Source: Flavihumibacter profundi (GTDB lineage: Bacteria > Bacteroidota > Bacteroidia > Chitinophagales > Chitinophagaceae). From it: a stretch of 64,000 nucleotides of DNA. The stretch is taken from positions 310,001-374,000 of the forward strand of contig NZ_JAIQXE010000002.1 of the NCBI RefSeq assembly GCF_020076305.1, given 5' to 3'. Made by a program: the position numbers and the translations under genes. Positions 46,014 through 55,574 of the stretch are shown here, in pieces. Each line of letters starts with the position of its first letter. The first letter of the stretch is position 1. A model generated the notes under the pieces. It worked only from the letters and a program-made list of their open reading frames with translations, made no database searches and was not told the origin of the DNA.

Positions 46014-47111
46014 TCAATTCCTGGTTATTTTAATTACCAGTTTCGTATCTGCCTTCAGTTCCTCATTCGCTTTCATTACCAAAGTATCACCTTCGTTTAA
46101 AGCACCGAAAATTTCTATTTTATCGGCCAGGTTAATTCCCTGTCCTACATCCACCCAGCTGGTTGTATTATCCCGGACCTTTATTACAAACTTTTTTTCC
46201 AATGTTGTTACCAGGGCTGAATAAGGTACGAAAAATGATTTTCCTTCCCGCTGGATATTTAATTTGCAATCAGCAAACATACCCGGCTTCAGGGTGCGAT
46301 CAGTATTACTGATCATAAACTCCCATATTTCACTTCTTGTATTTATATCCAGGCTACCGGATTTCCGGTAGAGTTTCCCTTCATACTTTTTCCCTGGAAT
46401 TGCCTTAATGGTGAATAGTACTTTTTCATCTTTAACTTTAGTGCCTGTGAGCGCTTCGGGAATGCTGATCCTTAACCTCAGGACTGAATTATCTTCTATT
46501 TCAAATAAAGGCATTTCTCCCGGCTTGCCAACATATGCACCTGCATCAACATTTCTTTTAGTCACTGTTCCGGCAAACGGGGCTCTTAAGGTTAAATATC
46601 CTGCTGTTTCCTGCACAGCATTTAATTCAGACTGGGCGGCCTGTAATAAAGCGGCATCTGATGCTACCTGGTTCTTTGCTCTTTCCAGGTCTGTTGGGGC
46701 AATTACACCATCATACTTTGCTGCTTCTGACAGCCTTTTATATACATCATTGCTGTTAACCCATTTTGACCGCACCGATTCCAGCCTTTGTTTACTTTCA
46801 GCAATTTTAGACTGCATTTCCGGCGCATCCAGCAATGCGATTACCTGCCCCTGTTTTACAGGCGAACCAATATCAACAAATATCTTTTTTACATAGCCGC
46901 TAACTTTGCCATAGACCAGTACTTTTTCGTTGGGCAATAGTTCCCCGGGGAGGGAAAACGTTTTATCCAATGCCGCAGTTTGTAAAAGAAAAGCGGCTAC
47001 TGAATCAGCTTTCGGACTTGCAGCATCTTTTGACGGTTGCCTGCCTGGCTGGTTACAGGCTGCAGCACAGGTAATTGTTAGTATGGCCAATATTGTATTT
47101 AATCCTTTCAT
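46014..47111 (-). CDS. RND efflux adaptor lipoprotein
   Basis: ATG 47111 starts a lipoprotein with Cys19 (AAACN) and gives 365 aa; upstream in-frame ATGs would overlap the pump gene. Domains: lipoyl half (VYGKVSGYVKKIFVDIG), coiled-coil hairpin (about 100-165), second lipoyl half (LRAPFAGTVTKRNVDAG), beta-barrel and membrane-proximal parts. The gene begins 1 bp after the pump stop. It is the adaptor of the second tripartite exporter in this window. Substrates unknown. Confidence 0.92.
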   Translation of the reverse strand: MKGLNTILAILTITCAAACNQPGRQPSKDAASPKADSVAAFLLQTAALDKTFSLPGELLPNEKVLVYGKVSGYVKKIFVDIGSPVKQGQVIALLDAPEMQSKIAESKQRLESVRSKWVNSNDVYKRLSEAAKYDGVIAPTDLERAKNQVASDAALLQAAQSELNAVQETAGYLTLRAPFAGTVTKRNVDAGAYVGKPGEMPLFEIEDNSVLRLRISIPEALTGTKVKDEKVLFTIKAIPGKKYEGKLYRKSGSLDINTRSEIWEFMISNTDRTLKPGMFADCKLNIQREGKSFFVPYSALVTTLEKKFVIKVRDNTTSWVDVGQGINLADKIEIFGALNEGDTLVMKANEELKADTKLVIKITRN

Positions 47112-47112
47112 C

Positions 47113-50100
47113 TTAGTTGTCATTAATTTGTTTGTCATAAAACTTGCTTGATACATCATCGGGGTCAAGTGAAACATTGCCGTATATCTTCTTTTGTATT
47201 ACCGCATTATAAACAAGTGGCAAAATAAAAACTGTGGTCAGGAGGGAAAACAGTAATCCGCCAATTACTGCAATTCCTAATGGTGCTGTTTGTTCTGCAC
47301 CTTCACCAAAACCAATAGCCATTGGTATCATACCGGCAATCATGGCAAGGCTGGTCATCAGTATGGGCCTTAATCTTTCTTTTGCAGCAGTTGCCCCGAT
47401 ATTTACTGATTGGTTATTCAACTTCCTTATCGTTTCAGCCTTTGTGATTAACAGGATGGCATTTGCCACAGCAACACCTATCCCCATTATACAACCCATG
47501 AACGACTGTATGTTTAATGTTTTCCCGGCAAGGAATAATAGCAGGAAGGAACCAGCTACTACTGCAGGAATAGTGGATAATACAGTGAACGATAATCTGA
47601 ATGACTGAAAGTTGGCTGCAAGCAACAGGAAGATAACGGCAATGGCTAATAGCAGGCCGGTGGATAATTCTGATGCTGTTTGGTTTAATATTTCTGATTG
47701 TCCCCGTATATAAACTTTTACACCTTGTGGCAGTGAATCTAATTGACCGATCAAATTTTGTACATCCTTAACTGCAGTGCCTAAATCTTTTTTATGAAGG
47801 TTTGCCGAAATGGTTATAAAGCGTTGCTGGTTCAGCCTGTCGTATTCACCAACGGTGTTGGTTTTTTTCCAGGTGGCAACATCCCTCAGGAATATATTTT
47901 TATTTGCTGCCGATACCGGGATCTGGTCAAGGTCTTCGGATGATTTCATTTGGTACTCAGGTAACTCTACCTGCACCTGGTAAGCATTTCCGGCATTTTT
48001 ATCCAGCCAGTAGTTCAATTGGGTATTCCTGCTTGATGACGTGGCTTCAGAAACTGAGCGGCTTATTTCCTCAACTGTCAACCCCAGTTGTCCGGCCCGT
48101 ACCCGGTCATAATCTACCTGTATAGACGGGTAATCCAATGGCAATGTATATTGTACATCCCGCATATACGGCAAAGACGCTATTTGCTTTTTTAGTTTAT
48201 CCCCAATTTCCCTGCTTTGCTTCAGGTTTTTTCCCTGTACTACCACTTCAATGGGATTATTAGTACCCTGGCTCATTACCTGTTCCACCAGGTCGGCAGG
48301 TTCGAAAGAAACCATCATCGCGGGAATCTCTTTTTTAATTGCGGCTCTTAATTGTTCTTTAAAATCATCCAGCTTTATATGGCTGTTATTTGAAAACCTG
48401 ACTTTCAAAATGGCTTCATGAGGCCCGCCTGTCCATGTAAATATAGAATTGATGGCATAAGTTGCAGGTTGGAGTCCCACATATGCGGAAGTAATATCAA
48501 CCTTATCTTTACCAGCTTCTTTTTCAATAATTCCTAAAACCTTCTTCGTGTTATCTTCTGTTCGCTCAATCCTGGTGCCAACAGGCATCCGCAACCTGAC
48601 CTGTACCTGGCCGGCATTTATTTTCGGAAATATCTCTTGCCCCAGGTAATGATAATTGGCCCATAACAATATTCCGCAGGTCAATAAATATATTCCAATT
48701 ACCCATCCTCCGGCTTTTGATATTTTATTTTGAAAACTGGTATACCGGTTTGTTAACCGGGTAAACCAACCTGTTTCCTTAAAATGTGTTTCTTCTTTTA
48801 AAAGCCAGTTTGAAATTACCGGGACAACAGTTTGGGAAATGAGAAATGAGGAAATCATGGCAAAGCCAACGGATAAAGACAATGGCATGAACATCGCTCT
48901 TGGTATTCCTGCCATAAATAAAGCCGGAAAAAATACTGAAAGGATGCTAAGCAGGATTAATAATTTGGGAAGGGCAATTTCCAATGTGGCATCGGCTATG
49001 GCTCTTGCCCTGGATTTGCCTTCTTCCAGGTGGCGGTGAATATTTTCAACAGTTACCGTGGCTTCATCAACCAGTATCCCTATCGCTAATGCCAAACCGC
49101 CTAATGTCATCAGGTTGATTGTTTGGCCGGCCAGGTAAAGGCATACTACTGCTGATAACAAGGCAAGGGGAATTGTTATCACCACTATAATGGCACTCCG
49201 CCTGTCTGCCAAAAACAACAAAACCATTAACCCGGTTAACAGGGCGCCCAGGCCGCCTTCAAACAATAAGCTTTTCAGGGAATTGACCACATACATTGAC
49301 TGGTCGAATTCGTAAGATACCTTAATGTCATCGGGAATAGCTGCCTGCATATCGGGCAATGCCTTTTTTATATTTTGTACCACATCCCAGGTAGAGGCAT
49401 CCGCTCTTTTGGTAACCGGTATATAAATGGATCGTTTTCCGTTTACCAGGGCATAACCTGACGTAATATCTGCGCCGTTTTCTACAGCTGCAACATCGCG
49501 AACATAAACAGCAGTGCCCGTTTTTGCCTGCAGGGGAATACTTTCAAATTCCTTGATATTATCAATAACTGAATTTTGCGGAGTAATCAATGCCTGGTCG
49601 CCTATACGTAAATTACCTGCCGGTGAAACGGTATTTCCTTTTGCGATAGTTGCTGCGAGTTCATCTGGTGTTACACCATAACTGCGCAGCCGTTCCGGAT
49701 CAGCACGTATAATTATTGTCCGCTGGTTGCCGCCCAATGGGGGCGGTGCTGATACGCCTTGCAGGGCGGAAAACATGGGCCTTACTTTAAAAAGGGCCAG
49801 GTCCTGGATTTCATTTAATGATTTTGTACTGCTTGTAAATACCAGCTGGCCTACAGGTACACTTCCATCATCATACCGCATGATAAATGGCGGCAATGTT
49901 CCCGGTGGCATAAATGAACGGGCACGGCTGGCATAGGAACCAACTTCCGCCATTGCATTGGCCATATCTGTTCCTTCATGGAATTGCAGTTTAATTAAAG
50001 TAACCCCTTGCACGGATTTGCTTTCTACATATTTTATTCCGGTTACATAGAGAAAGTGATACTCATAGTAGGAAGCAATAAACCCTTCCATTTGCTGGGG

Positions 50101-50268
50101 CGATAATCCGCCATAGGTCTGTGCCACATAAATAACCGGCGTGCCTAATTTCGGGAAAATGTCTACCGGCATTTTGCGTACAGCCAGCAACGAAAAAAAT
50201 ATGACCCCTATCACTACGACCATTACAGTGATGGGTTTTCTTAAGGCTGATATGATGAGTTTCTTCAT
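47113..50268 (-). CDS. RND efflux pump (AcrB/MdtB-like group)
   Basis: This 1051-aa permease has 12 predicted membrane helices and two periplasmic loops. The TM4 relay reads GILVDEATVTVENI, with Asp-Glu where AcrB has Asp-Asp, and TM10 reads GVAVANAILL, with Ala where AcrB has Lys940. This pattern is typical of a distinct RND subgroup seen in Bacteroidota, so coupling residues may differ from AcrB. It starts 4 bp after the TolC gene and ends 1 bp before the adaptor gene. Metal or drug substrate cannot be decided from sequence. Confidence 0.93.
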   Translation of the reverse strand: MKKLIISALRKPITVMVVVIGVIFFSLLAVRKMPVDIFPKLGTPVIYVAQTYGGLSPQQMEGFIASYYEYHFLYVTGIKYVESKSVQGVTLIKLQFHEGTDMANAMAEVGSYASRARSFMPPGTLPPFIMRYDDGSVPVGQLVFTSSTKSLNEIQDLALFKVRPMFSALQGVSAPPPLGGNQRTIIIRADPERLRSYGVTPDELAATIAKGNTVSPAGNLRIGDQALITPQNSVIDNIKEFESIPLQAKTGTAVYVRDVAAVENGADITSGYALVNGKRSIYIPVTKRADASTWDVVQNIKKALPDMQAAIPDDIKVSYEFDQSMYVVNSLKSLLFEGGLGALLTGLMVLLFLADRRSAIIVVITIPLALLSAVVCLYLAGQTINLMTLGGLALAIGILVDEATVTVENIHRHLEEGKSRARAIADATLEIALPKLLILLSILSVFFPALFMAGIPRAMFMPLSLSVGFAMISSFLISQTVVPVISNWLLKEETHFKETGWFTRLTNRYTSFQNKISKAGGWVIGIYLLTCGILLWANYHYLGQEIFPKINAGQVQVRLRMPVGTRIERTEDNTKKVLGIIEKEAGKDKVDITSAYVGLQPATYAINSIFTWTGGPHEAILKVRFSNNSHIKLDDFKEQLRAAIKKEIPAMMVSFEPADLVEQVMSQGTNNPIEVVVQGKNLKQSREIGDKLKKQIASLPYMRDVQYTLPLDYPSIQVDYDRVRAGQLGLTVEEISRSVSEATSSSRNTQLNYWLDKNAGNAYQVQVELPEYQMKSSEDLDQIPVSAANKNIFLRDVATWKKTNTVGEYDRLNQQRFITISANLHKKDLGTAVKDVQNLIGQLDSLPQGVKVYIRGQSEILNQTASELSTGLLLAIAVIFLLLAANFQSFRLSFTVLSTIPAVVAGSFLLLFLAGKTLNIQSFMGCIMGIGVAVANAILLITKAETIRKLNNQSVNIGATAAKERLRPILMTSLAMIAGMIPMAIGFGEGAEQTAPLGIAVIGGLLFSLLTTVFILPLVYNAVIQKKIYGNVSLDPDDVSSKFYDKQINDN

Positions 50269-50272
50269 AAGC

Positions 50273-51634
50273 TTACTTAACCTGGTTTATAAACAAATTC
50301 AGGTCGCCATAAACTGCAGCCTTGTACAATAAGGCTTTCCACAGCTCTGCCTGCGACTTTACCAGTTCAATCCTTGCTTTTAACAATCCGGATTGCGTTT
50401 GCAATAATTCGGTGTAATTAACCAGGCCGGTTGTATACCTGGTCTGCATGGCATTAAATGCATATTCTGCCCCATGAACCTGTACAGGTGTTTCCCGGAC
50501 AATAGACACCGCATTTGAAAATGTTGTTTCAGAGAGTTTGCGTTGTTCTTTCAATTCCAGCGATACCTGGTTTAATTTTTCCTGTTCAGATTTTATCAGC
50601 AGATCCTGCTGCCTTAATTGGGTATTTACCAGTGCATGGTTTAACAAGGGAACGGCTATTTGCACCCCTGCACCATAGTTAAAACGGTTCAGGGCGAAAC
50701 CATCTAATGTTTTGACGGTTCCGTTATAGTTCACCCCCGAACCTCTTGCATAGGTTGTTCCCCAAAACGATAAATGAGGCGCCGTTAATTTGCTGATGCT
50801 GCTTCGTTGTATTTTATATTCTTCTACACTAAGCCTGGCCGTCTTGCGCGCAGGATGTTCACTGGTATCAATGGTTGTTCCCTGTGGCAAACTGCTGTAA
50901 AACGCACTATCCTTGCTTACAATTATGGAATCACTGGCCACCGACTGCTGCAAGGATGACAGTGCGCCATTAAATAAGTTCTTTATTTTAAGCCACTCAA
51001 TCCGGGTGCGGGAAAGTTCTGCCAGGATTAATGCAGTATCAACCCCTGGCCTTAATCCCGTTACCGCCAGTACCTTCACCTGCCGCAACTGGTTTTCAGA
51101 GATCCGGATATTGTCTTCATATAACTTTAGCAATTGCTGGAAATAAACCGCATCTATATACTGGCTGCTCACTTTTACCTTATGCGTAAATATCTCCTCC
51201 TCATTTTTAGATTGTACTGTCTGTGAAGCAGCTTCCGCAAGATTTATTTTTGACTTTCGTTCACCAAATGCCCCTGGTTGCCATTGGAATAACAGGCTTG
51301 CCGCAGAACCTGTAACCGGACTATAATCATTTTCCGATGAAGGCGGTCCACTGATAGGAAGTACATACTGCGGATAGAACATTCCGCTGGTATTATTATG
51401 CGTTGCCAGGTTTGCCTGGTAAGCAGCATCTAATTGCGGATTATTGGCTTGCCGCTGCAATTTGATATTTGCTTTGGATGCCTCCAGTTCGTACCGGCTT
51501 GCTTTTAACCTGGGGTAGTTGGTTTCTGCCAGTTTTAATATTTCGCTTAATGACAGATGAACAGTGTCCTGTGCCTTTAGTTGCGACCCAAAAAGGATAG
51601 ATCCGGCTAATAAGAATATGCATCTCATCCGCAT
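50273..51634 (-). CDS. TolC-family outer-membrane channel protein
   Basis: This 453-aa protein has a signal peptide (ends near QLKAQ) and the duplicated coiled-coil barrel halves of the TolC family (YELEASKANIKLQRQANN, QSGLLKARIELVKSQAEL). It has no lipobox. It is the channel of the second exporter; the pump gene follows after 4 bp, and the sensor kinase gene ends 55 bp before it. ATG 51634 or 51628 can serve as start. Confidence 0.9.
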   Translation of the reverse strand: MRMRCIFLLAGSILFGSQLKAQDTVHLSLSEILKLAETNYPRLKASRYELEASKANIKLQRQANNPQLDAAYQANLATHNNTSGMFYPQYVLPISGPPSSENDYSPVTGSAASLLFQWQPGAFGERKSKINLAEAASQTVQSKNEEEIFTHKVKVSSQYIDAVYFQQLLKLYEDNIRISENQLRQVKVLAVTGLRPGVDTALILAELSRTRIEWLKIKNLFNGALSSLQQSVASDSIIVSKDSAFYSSLPQGTTIDTSEHPARKTARLSVEEYKIQRSSISKLTAPHLSFWGTTYARGSGVNYNGTVKTLDGFALNRFNYGAGVQIAVPLLNHALVNTQLRQQDLLIKSEQEKLNQVSLELKEQRKLSETTFSNAVSIVRETPVQVHGAEYAFNAMQTRYTTGLVNYTELLQTQSGLLKARIELVKSQAELWKALLYKAAVYGDLNLFINQVK

Positions 51635-51689
51635 TGGTTTATTTTAATGAAAACAAATCTAGCGGGAGATTTAGGAGAAATTTTGTAGG

Positions 51690-52961
51690 CTACCGAAGGT
51701 TAAAAGCTACAGTAACCCGATGAATCCCATTTTCATATTCATATAACAGTCCCATTTCATACAATTGTGTAACCTGTTTCACCAGGGCAAGGCCTAATCC
51801 GGTCGTTTTTGAATCGGCATTTCCCTTCCTGAACCGCTCAAACAATTGTTCCGGCCTTTCGGCAATCTCTTTGCCGGTATTCTCAATGGATAAAAGGGTT
51901 TGGTCAAGATGAACCTTTATATAACCGCCCGGCAAATTGTGCACCACCGCATTTTTGACCAGGTTGCCAATAAGGATTTCTGCTAAAGCAGGGTTGGCCA
52001 TTATATAAACCCCGGGGAGAATAGACCTGGTAAGGGATGGGAACGCTTCATAATGCTCCTGGTAATTATTCAGTATGTTTTCCAGCAATTCAGAAACATT
52101 TATTTTATGCTTTTCCGGGAACTGGTTATTGTCAATTTTTGCCAGCAGCAACAAGCTCTTGTTCATCTGGCTTAATCGTTCACTGGCTTCTGTAATTTCT
52201 CCAAGTAATGCAGCCGATTTTTCAGTTAACCCCGATTCATTGATCAGTAAATCAAGTTTCGACCGGATGATAGCCAACGGGGTTTGTATTTCGTGGGAAG
52301 CATTTTCAACAAAATTCTTTTGGTTACTGTATGCTTTGTTCACTTTTTCCACCAGGTAAGTAAGTTCACTATTCAGTTGGTTAAATTCGGCAATGCCTGT
52401 TTGCTGTTCTAACTGGATGGATTGATTTCGCACAACATCATATTCGCCTGCTTTTTTCAAAGTGCTATAGAAAGGCCTCCATAATAAACGGGAACTTTTC
52501 CGGTTGATGACGACAATAGCCAGTAACAGGAATACAAAAACCAGTGCTTCTGTGGCAAATACTTTTATGGTAAGGTGTGAAAATTCATTGGAGGAAACAT
52601 AGGTGGTTAGCTGGTATGTTTTGCCATTCAAAACATATTGCCGGGTGAGTTCCCTGAAATTTATTTTTCCCCCTTTATCGGTATATGTCATGCTTGTATC
52701 CCTGGACTTATCAAGCAATTCTTTTGGGAGGACAGTTCCTTCATCAAGGCTATATTCACCTCTTATATGTGTTGCCATAGAAGCCGGCTGTGCCGTAAAC
52801 GCATTAAAAACATTTAACTGTTTAAGCTCCAGTAGTTTTTCCTGCGTATGGTTGGCGTGCATATTTAGCATCACAAAAAACAACACTGAACCCAGCAGTA
52901 ATACTACGGGTAACCATAACAGCAGGTATCGGGTATTTTTTTGTTCTAAGGTTTTGCTCAT
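51690..52961 (-). CDS. Sensor histidine kinase of the efflux operon
   Basis: This 423-aa kinase has membrane helices at about 12-34 and 132-155 flanking a periplasmic sensor loop. The phosphorylated His223 sits in NASHEIQTPLAII, followed by the dimerisation helices and an ATPase domain with N-box (LVKNAVVHN) and GLGLALVKQ. It overlaps the response regulator gene by 4 bp. By layout it senses a signal in the periplasm and controls the downstream exporter genes. Confidence 0.92.
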   Translation of the reverse strand: MSKTLEQKNTRYLLLWLPVVLLLGSVLFFVMLNMHANHTQEKLLELKQLNVFNAFTAQPASMATHIRGEYSLDEGTVLPKELLDKSRDTSMTYTDKGGKINFRELTRQYVLNGKTYQLTTYVSSNEFSHLTIKVFATEALVFVFLLLAIVVINRKSSRLLWRPFYSTLKKAGEYDVVRNQSIQLEQQTGIAEFNQLNSELTYLVEKVNKAYSNQKNFVENASHEIQTPLAIIRSKLDLLINESGLTEKSAALLGEITEASERLSQMNKSLLLLAKIDNNQFPEKHKINVSELLENILNNYQEHYEAFPSLTRSILPGVYIMANPALAEILIGNLVKNAVVHNLPGGYIKVHLDQTLLSIENTGKEIAERPEQLFERFRKGNADSKTTGLGLALVKQVTQLYEMGLLYEYENGIHRVTVAFNLR

Positions 52962-53632
52962 ACTGATAATTTATAACCCAATCCATACACTGTTTGCAAC
53001 AAATCTTCACAGCCCCTTTCCTTGAGTTTTCTTTTCAGGTTTTTAATATGGGAATATACAAAGTCGAATGAAGCCAGGTTATCAGTCTGTTCACCGTATA
53101 TATGTTCTGCAATAGCTTGCCTGCTTACCACCCTGTTTTTATTGGTTAGCAGGAACAGTAACAACTCATACTCATTTTTTGTGAGAAGGAGGGTTTGCCC
53201 GGAATAAGTAACTGTCTTTAGAAGCAGGTCGAGTTTTAATTTGCCGAATTCAATAACACTTGAACCTGAAGCATATTTTCTCCTGATCAGGGCTTTTACC
53301 CTGGAATATAATTCTGACAAATGGAATGGTTTTGTGAGGTAGTCATCAGCGCCAAGGTCAAGGCCGGCTATTTTGTCATCGAGGGAGTTTCTTGCTGAAA
53401 TAATTATAACACCTTCATTTTTTTTATGAACCCTTAAGTATTCCAGAAGCTGCAAGCCGCTGCCTCCGGGAAGGTTTATATCCAGTATTATACAATCATA
53501 TTGAAAGTCTGCCGCCTTTTTGATTCCTTCTTCAAAAGTGCTGGCAGCTTCACAGCGAAAGTCCTCCTGCGTAAAATAGTCAATGATACTTTTCAGCAGG
53601 CTGGCTTCATCTTCAATCACCAATAGTTTCAT
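52958..53632 (-). CDS. OmpR/PhoB-family response regulator
   Basis: This 224-aa regulator has a receiver domain with Asp51 as phosphorylation site (LDINLPGG) and acidic pocket Glu7-Asp8, the Lys in YLTKPFHL, and a C-terminal winged helix (about 130-224) ending TVYGLGYKL. It is the first gene of the minus-strand unit and overlaps the kinase gene by 4 bp. It probably activates or represses the exporter and barrel genes downstream. Confidence 0.93.
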   Translation of the reverse strand: MKLLVIEDEASLLKSIIDYFTQEDFRCEAASTFEEGIKKAADFQYDCIILDINLPGGSGLQLLEYLRVHKKNEGVIIISARNSLDDKIAGLDLGADDYLTKPFHLSELYSRVKALIRRKYASGSSVIEFGKLKLDLLLKTVTYSGQTLLLTKNEYELLLFLLTNKNRVVSRQAIAEHIYGEQTDNLASFDFVYSHIKNLKRKLKERGCEDLLQTVYGLGYKLSV

Positions 53633-53741
53633 TCGCCCAATTTCGTACTAAACTAGAATGATATTTTGGAGAAAGTTTGTGCATTCCCCGGAGCGGAATT
53701 TCCTGCCTGTCAAAATTTCAACGAGGGTGAAACTTTTAAAG

Positions 53742-53766
53742 TGTCATTTTTTCAAGAAAAATGACA
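53742..53766. promoter_or_regulatory. Inverted repeat between response regulator and groES
   Basis: TGTCATTTTT and AAAAATGACA form a perfect 10-bp inverted repeat around TCAAG, in the divergent gap 53633-53848. It could be an operator for the response regulator or for groES. It is not the CIRCE element. Confidence 0.45.
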
Positions 53767-53848
53767 GGTTTAGCCTCCTCGCTTTTAAAAATACCTGCTG
53801 GCATATAACTTGATATTGTCTTTTTAAATCATTCAAAATCATATAATT

Positions 53849-54199
53849 ATGACAAACAATGTAAAAATCACCCCACTTCATGACAGGGTTATTGTTAAAC
53901 CCGGCCCTATAGAGGAAAAAACGGCAGGCGGCATTATTATCCCCGATACAGCAAAGGAAAAGCCGCAACGCGGTATTGTATTGGCAGCGGGTCCGGGCAC
54001 AAAAGATGAGCCAACGCTAGTGAAAACCGGCGACACTGTTTTATATGGAAAATACGCGGGCACCGAAATTCAAATTGACGGTGAATCCCTGCTGATCATG
54101 CGGGAGTCCGATTTGCTCGCTGTAACGGAACAGCCAATTGAACAAGCTGCACAAATGGATCCTGCAGTTTCAACAGGCATGACTGGTATTGAAGATTAA
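53849..54199 (+). CDS. groES: Co-chaperonin GroES, stand-alone copy
   Basis: This 116-aa GroES-fold protein contains the family motifs: [10 protein letters not shown] at the start, the mobile-loop region [28 protein letters not shown] and the [16 protein letters not shown] strand. It is about 20 residues longer than typical GroES (near 92-97 aa), with an acidic Gln/Met-containing C-terminal extension. No groEL lies nearby; instead two small genes follow. Cap function for a GroEL encoded elsewhere is likely, but a paralogue with a different role is possible. Confidence 0.9.
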   Translation: MTNNVKITPLHDRVIVKPGPIEEKTAGGIIIPDTAKEKPQRGIVLAAGPGTKDEPTLVKTGDTVLYGKYAGTEIQIDGESLLIMRESDLLAVTEQPIEQAAQMDPAVSTGMTGIED

Positions 54200-54227
54200 T
54201 AGTACACTCATTGCTTACTATAAAGAA

Positions 54228-54233
54228 AGGAGG
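54228..54233 (+). promoter_or_regulatory. Strong Shine-Dalgarno for the 43-codon gene
   Basis: AGGAGG lies 5 nt before ATG 54239. Bacteroidota genes rarely carry such a site, so it supports translation of this small gene. Confidence 0.6.
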
Positions 54234-54238
54234 CCATT

Positions 54239-54370
54239 ATGAAACGGACTATCAAATTTCTTAATCGTAGTATACTAACGCCATTAAAGAAATTGGCGGA
54301 TACAATCGCGGGGATATTCCGTAATGATAATGATGACAACCAGTTTAATCATCCATTTATTATTTATTGA
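54239..54370 (+). CDS. Small protein of 43 residues downstream of groES
   Basis: The frame from ATG 54239 encodes MKRTIKFLNRSILTPLKK and continues to a stop at 54370. The first half is basic and amphipathic and the second half is acidic and polar (FRNDNDDNQF). It lies 39 bp after groES and 22 bp before the next gene, with AGGAGG at optimal distance. The peptide has no recognised motif. It could be a small membrane-surface or chaperone-related peptide. Confidence rests on the ribosome-binding site and position. Confidence 0.55.
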   Translation: MKRTIKFLNRSILTPLKKLADTIAGIFRNDNDDNQFNHPFIIY

Positions 54371-54392
54371 AAACGGCGGTTAAATTATTTGC

Positions 54393-54689
54393 ATGGAAAC
54401 CACTTTCTATATCTTGTTGCATGTGAATACGCCGGGGCATTTGCAAACCTTCGGTAAGTTTTACATCGGGAATGATAAGGAATTTGCCCATGCATTATTT
54501 AGCAGGCTGAAAGGAAATTCAGATATAGACGGGAATGGTATTTTATATGCGGAACTGATGGAAACGCATAATGACCTTCCCGTCAACATACAAATATTGT
54601 CTTGCACCCTGGGCGAGCTTGCAGAAAATTGCCGGATAATTACAAAAGAGGTTTTTAAACTCTGGAACCTCGGGGAAAGCTTACCCTGA
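54393..54689 (+). CDS. Hypothetical 98-aa protein
   Basis: This 98-aa product has no signal peptide. It has a beta-alpha pattern: FYILLHVNTPGHLQTFGKF, an acidic turn DIDGNG, ILYAELMETHND, then a helical end. I do not recognise the family. It is the third gene in the groES group (22 bp after the small gene), so co-transcription is likely. Function unknown. Confidence 0.6.
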   Translation: METTFYILLHVNTPGHLQTFGKFYIGNDKEFAHALFSRLKGNSDIDGNGILYAELMETHNDLPVNIQILSCTLGELAENCRIITKEVFKLWNLGESLP

Positions 54690-54716
54690 TAGTCTTAAGT
54701 CGGCGATTATGAAATA

Positions 54717-55574
54717 TTACCTGCTCATCTCCTGAACTAATGCTCCCAGCTTATCACTGTTCATTTGCTTACCCAGCCCGGCATTCATCTGGTAGGTAAG
54801 GATTGTCCCGTCTTTCATTACTTCCACGATCCGGTAACCGCTATAGGGTAATCCCCATGAGCCGCCTACATGCGCATCAAACACATAATGGATGCCATCT
54901 TTCGTTCTTACTTCATCGATATCATGGTCATGGCCATGAAAGACCGCTTTGATATTGCTATGCCTGTTAAAGAGGGCAGTAATATCCGGGCACTCAATGC
55001 CTCCACCGGACCACTTGTATGGCGTGATGTGCATAAACACAAAGAGGTGCTTGCTTTTCTTATGCGCTTTTAGCATGTCCCTGGTCTTCTCCAGGTCCGG
55101 GCAAATATATTCACCTTGCGGTGATGCCGTATTCAATACCAGGAAACTGCAGTTCTTCTTTTTAAAGCTGTAATGCCATTCGTTCCCAAATACATCCTTC
55201 CAGCCCTGCTCGCTGATTTTATCATGATTACCGTGGGATACCTGGTATGGCATCGCCAGTTCATCCCATTTCTTTTTTACCGGCAACAGGAAGCCGGGAT
55301 CATCATGAAACAGGTCGCCGTTGACAAAGGTGAAGTCAATCCCCCTGCCGGAATGTTCCCGGTTAAGGGCCTGGATAACCAGGTCATGCATCTGGTCAAA
55401 CTGCGTTTGCGGCTGGCCGTAATGGCCATCTGAAACAACTGCAAACCGCAGGGAGACCTGGTCTTCCGGAGGCAAGGTGAACAATGATCCAGCCCAGGGC
55501 ACCAGTTTATTGCCAATTCCGAGCAGGATGGCAGATTTCAGCGAGTATTCCAGGAAGTCCCTTCTGTTTAACAT
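54717..55574 (-). CDS. Calcineurin-like metallophosphoesterase
   Basis: This 285-aa protein starts with a Tat-like motif (NRRDFLEYS) and hydrophobic stretch, suggesting export as a folded protein. Phosphoesterase motifs in order: SDGHYG, NGDLFHDD, HGNHDK, a HIT-type His in FMHITP, and GHDHD. Two metal ions are expected in this site. The substrate is unknown; nucleotide or phospholipid substrates are common in the family. It is convergent with the groES group. Confidence 0.88.
   Translation of the reverse strand: MLNRRDFLEYSLKSAILLGIGNKLVPWAGSLFTLPPEDQVSLRFAVVSDGHYGQPQTQFDQMHDLVIQALNREHSGRGIDFTFVNGDLFHDDPGFLLPVKKKWDELAMPYQVSHGNHDKISEQGWKDVFGNEWHYSFKKKNCSFLVLNTASPQGEYICPDLEKTRDMLKAHKKSKHLFVFMHITPYKWSGGGIECPDITALFNRHSNIKAVFHGHDHDIDEVRTKDGIHYVFDAHVGGSWGLPYSGYRIVEVMKDGTILTYQMNAGLGKQMNSDKLGALVQEMSR

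Noticed and set aside
53633-53848. CIRCE-type heat-shock operator before groES
   Set aside because: No TTAGCACTC-N9-GAGTGCTAA or close variant is present; only a different inverted repeat.
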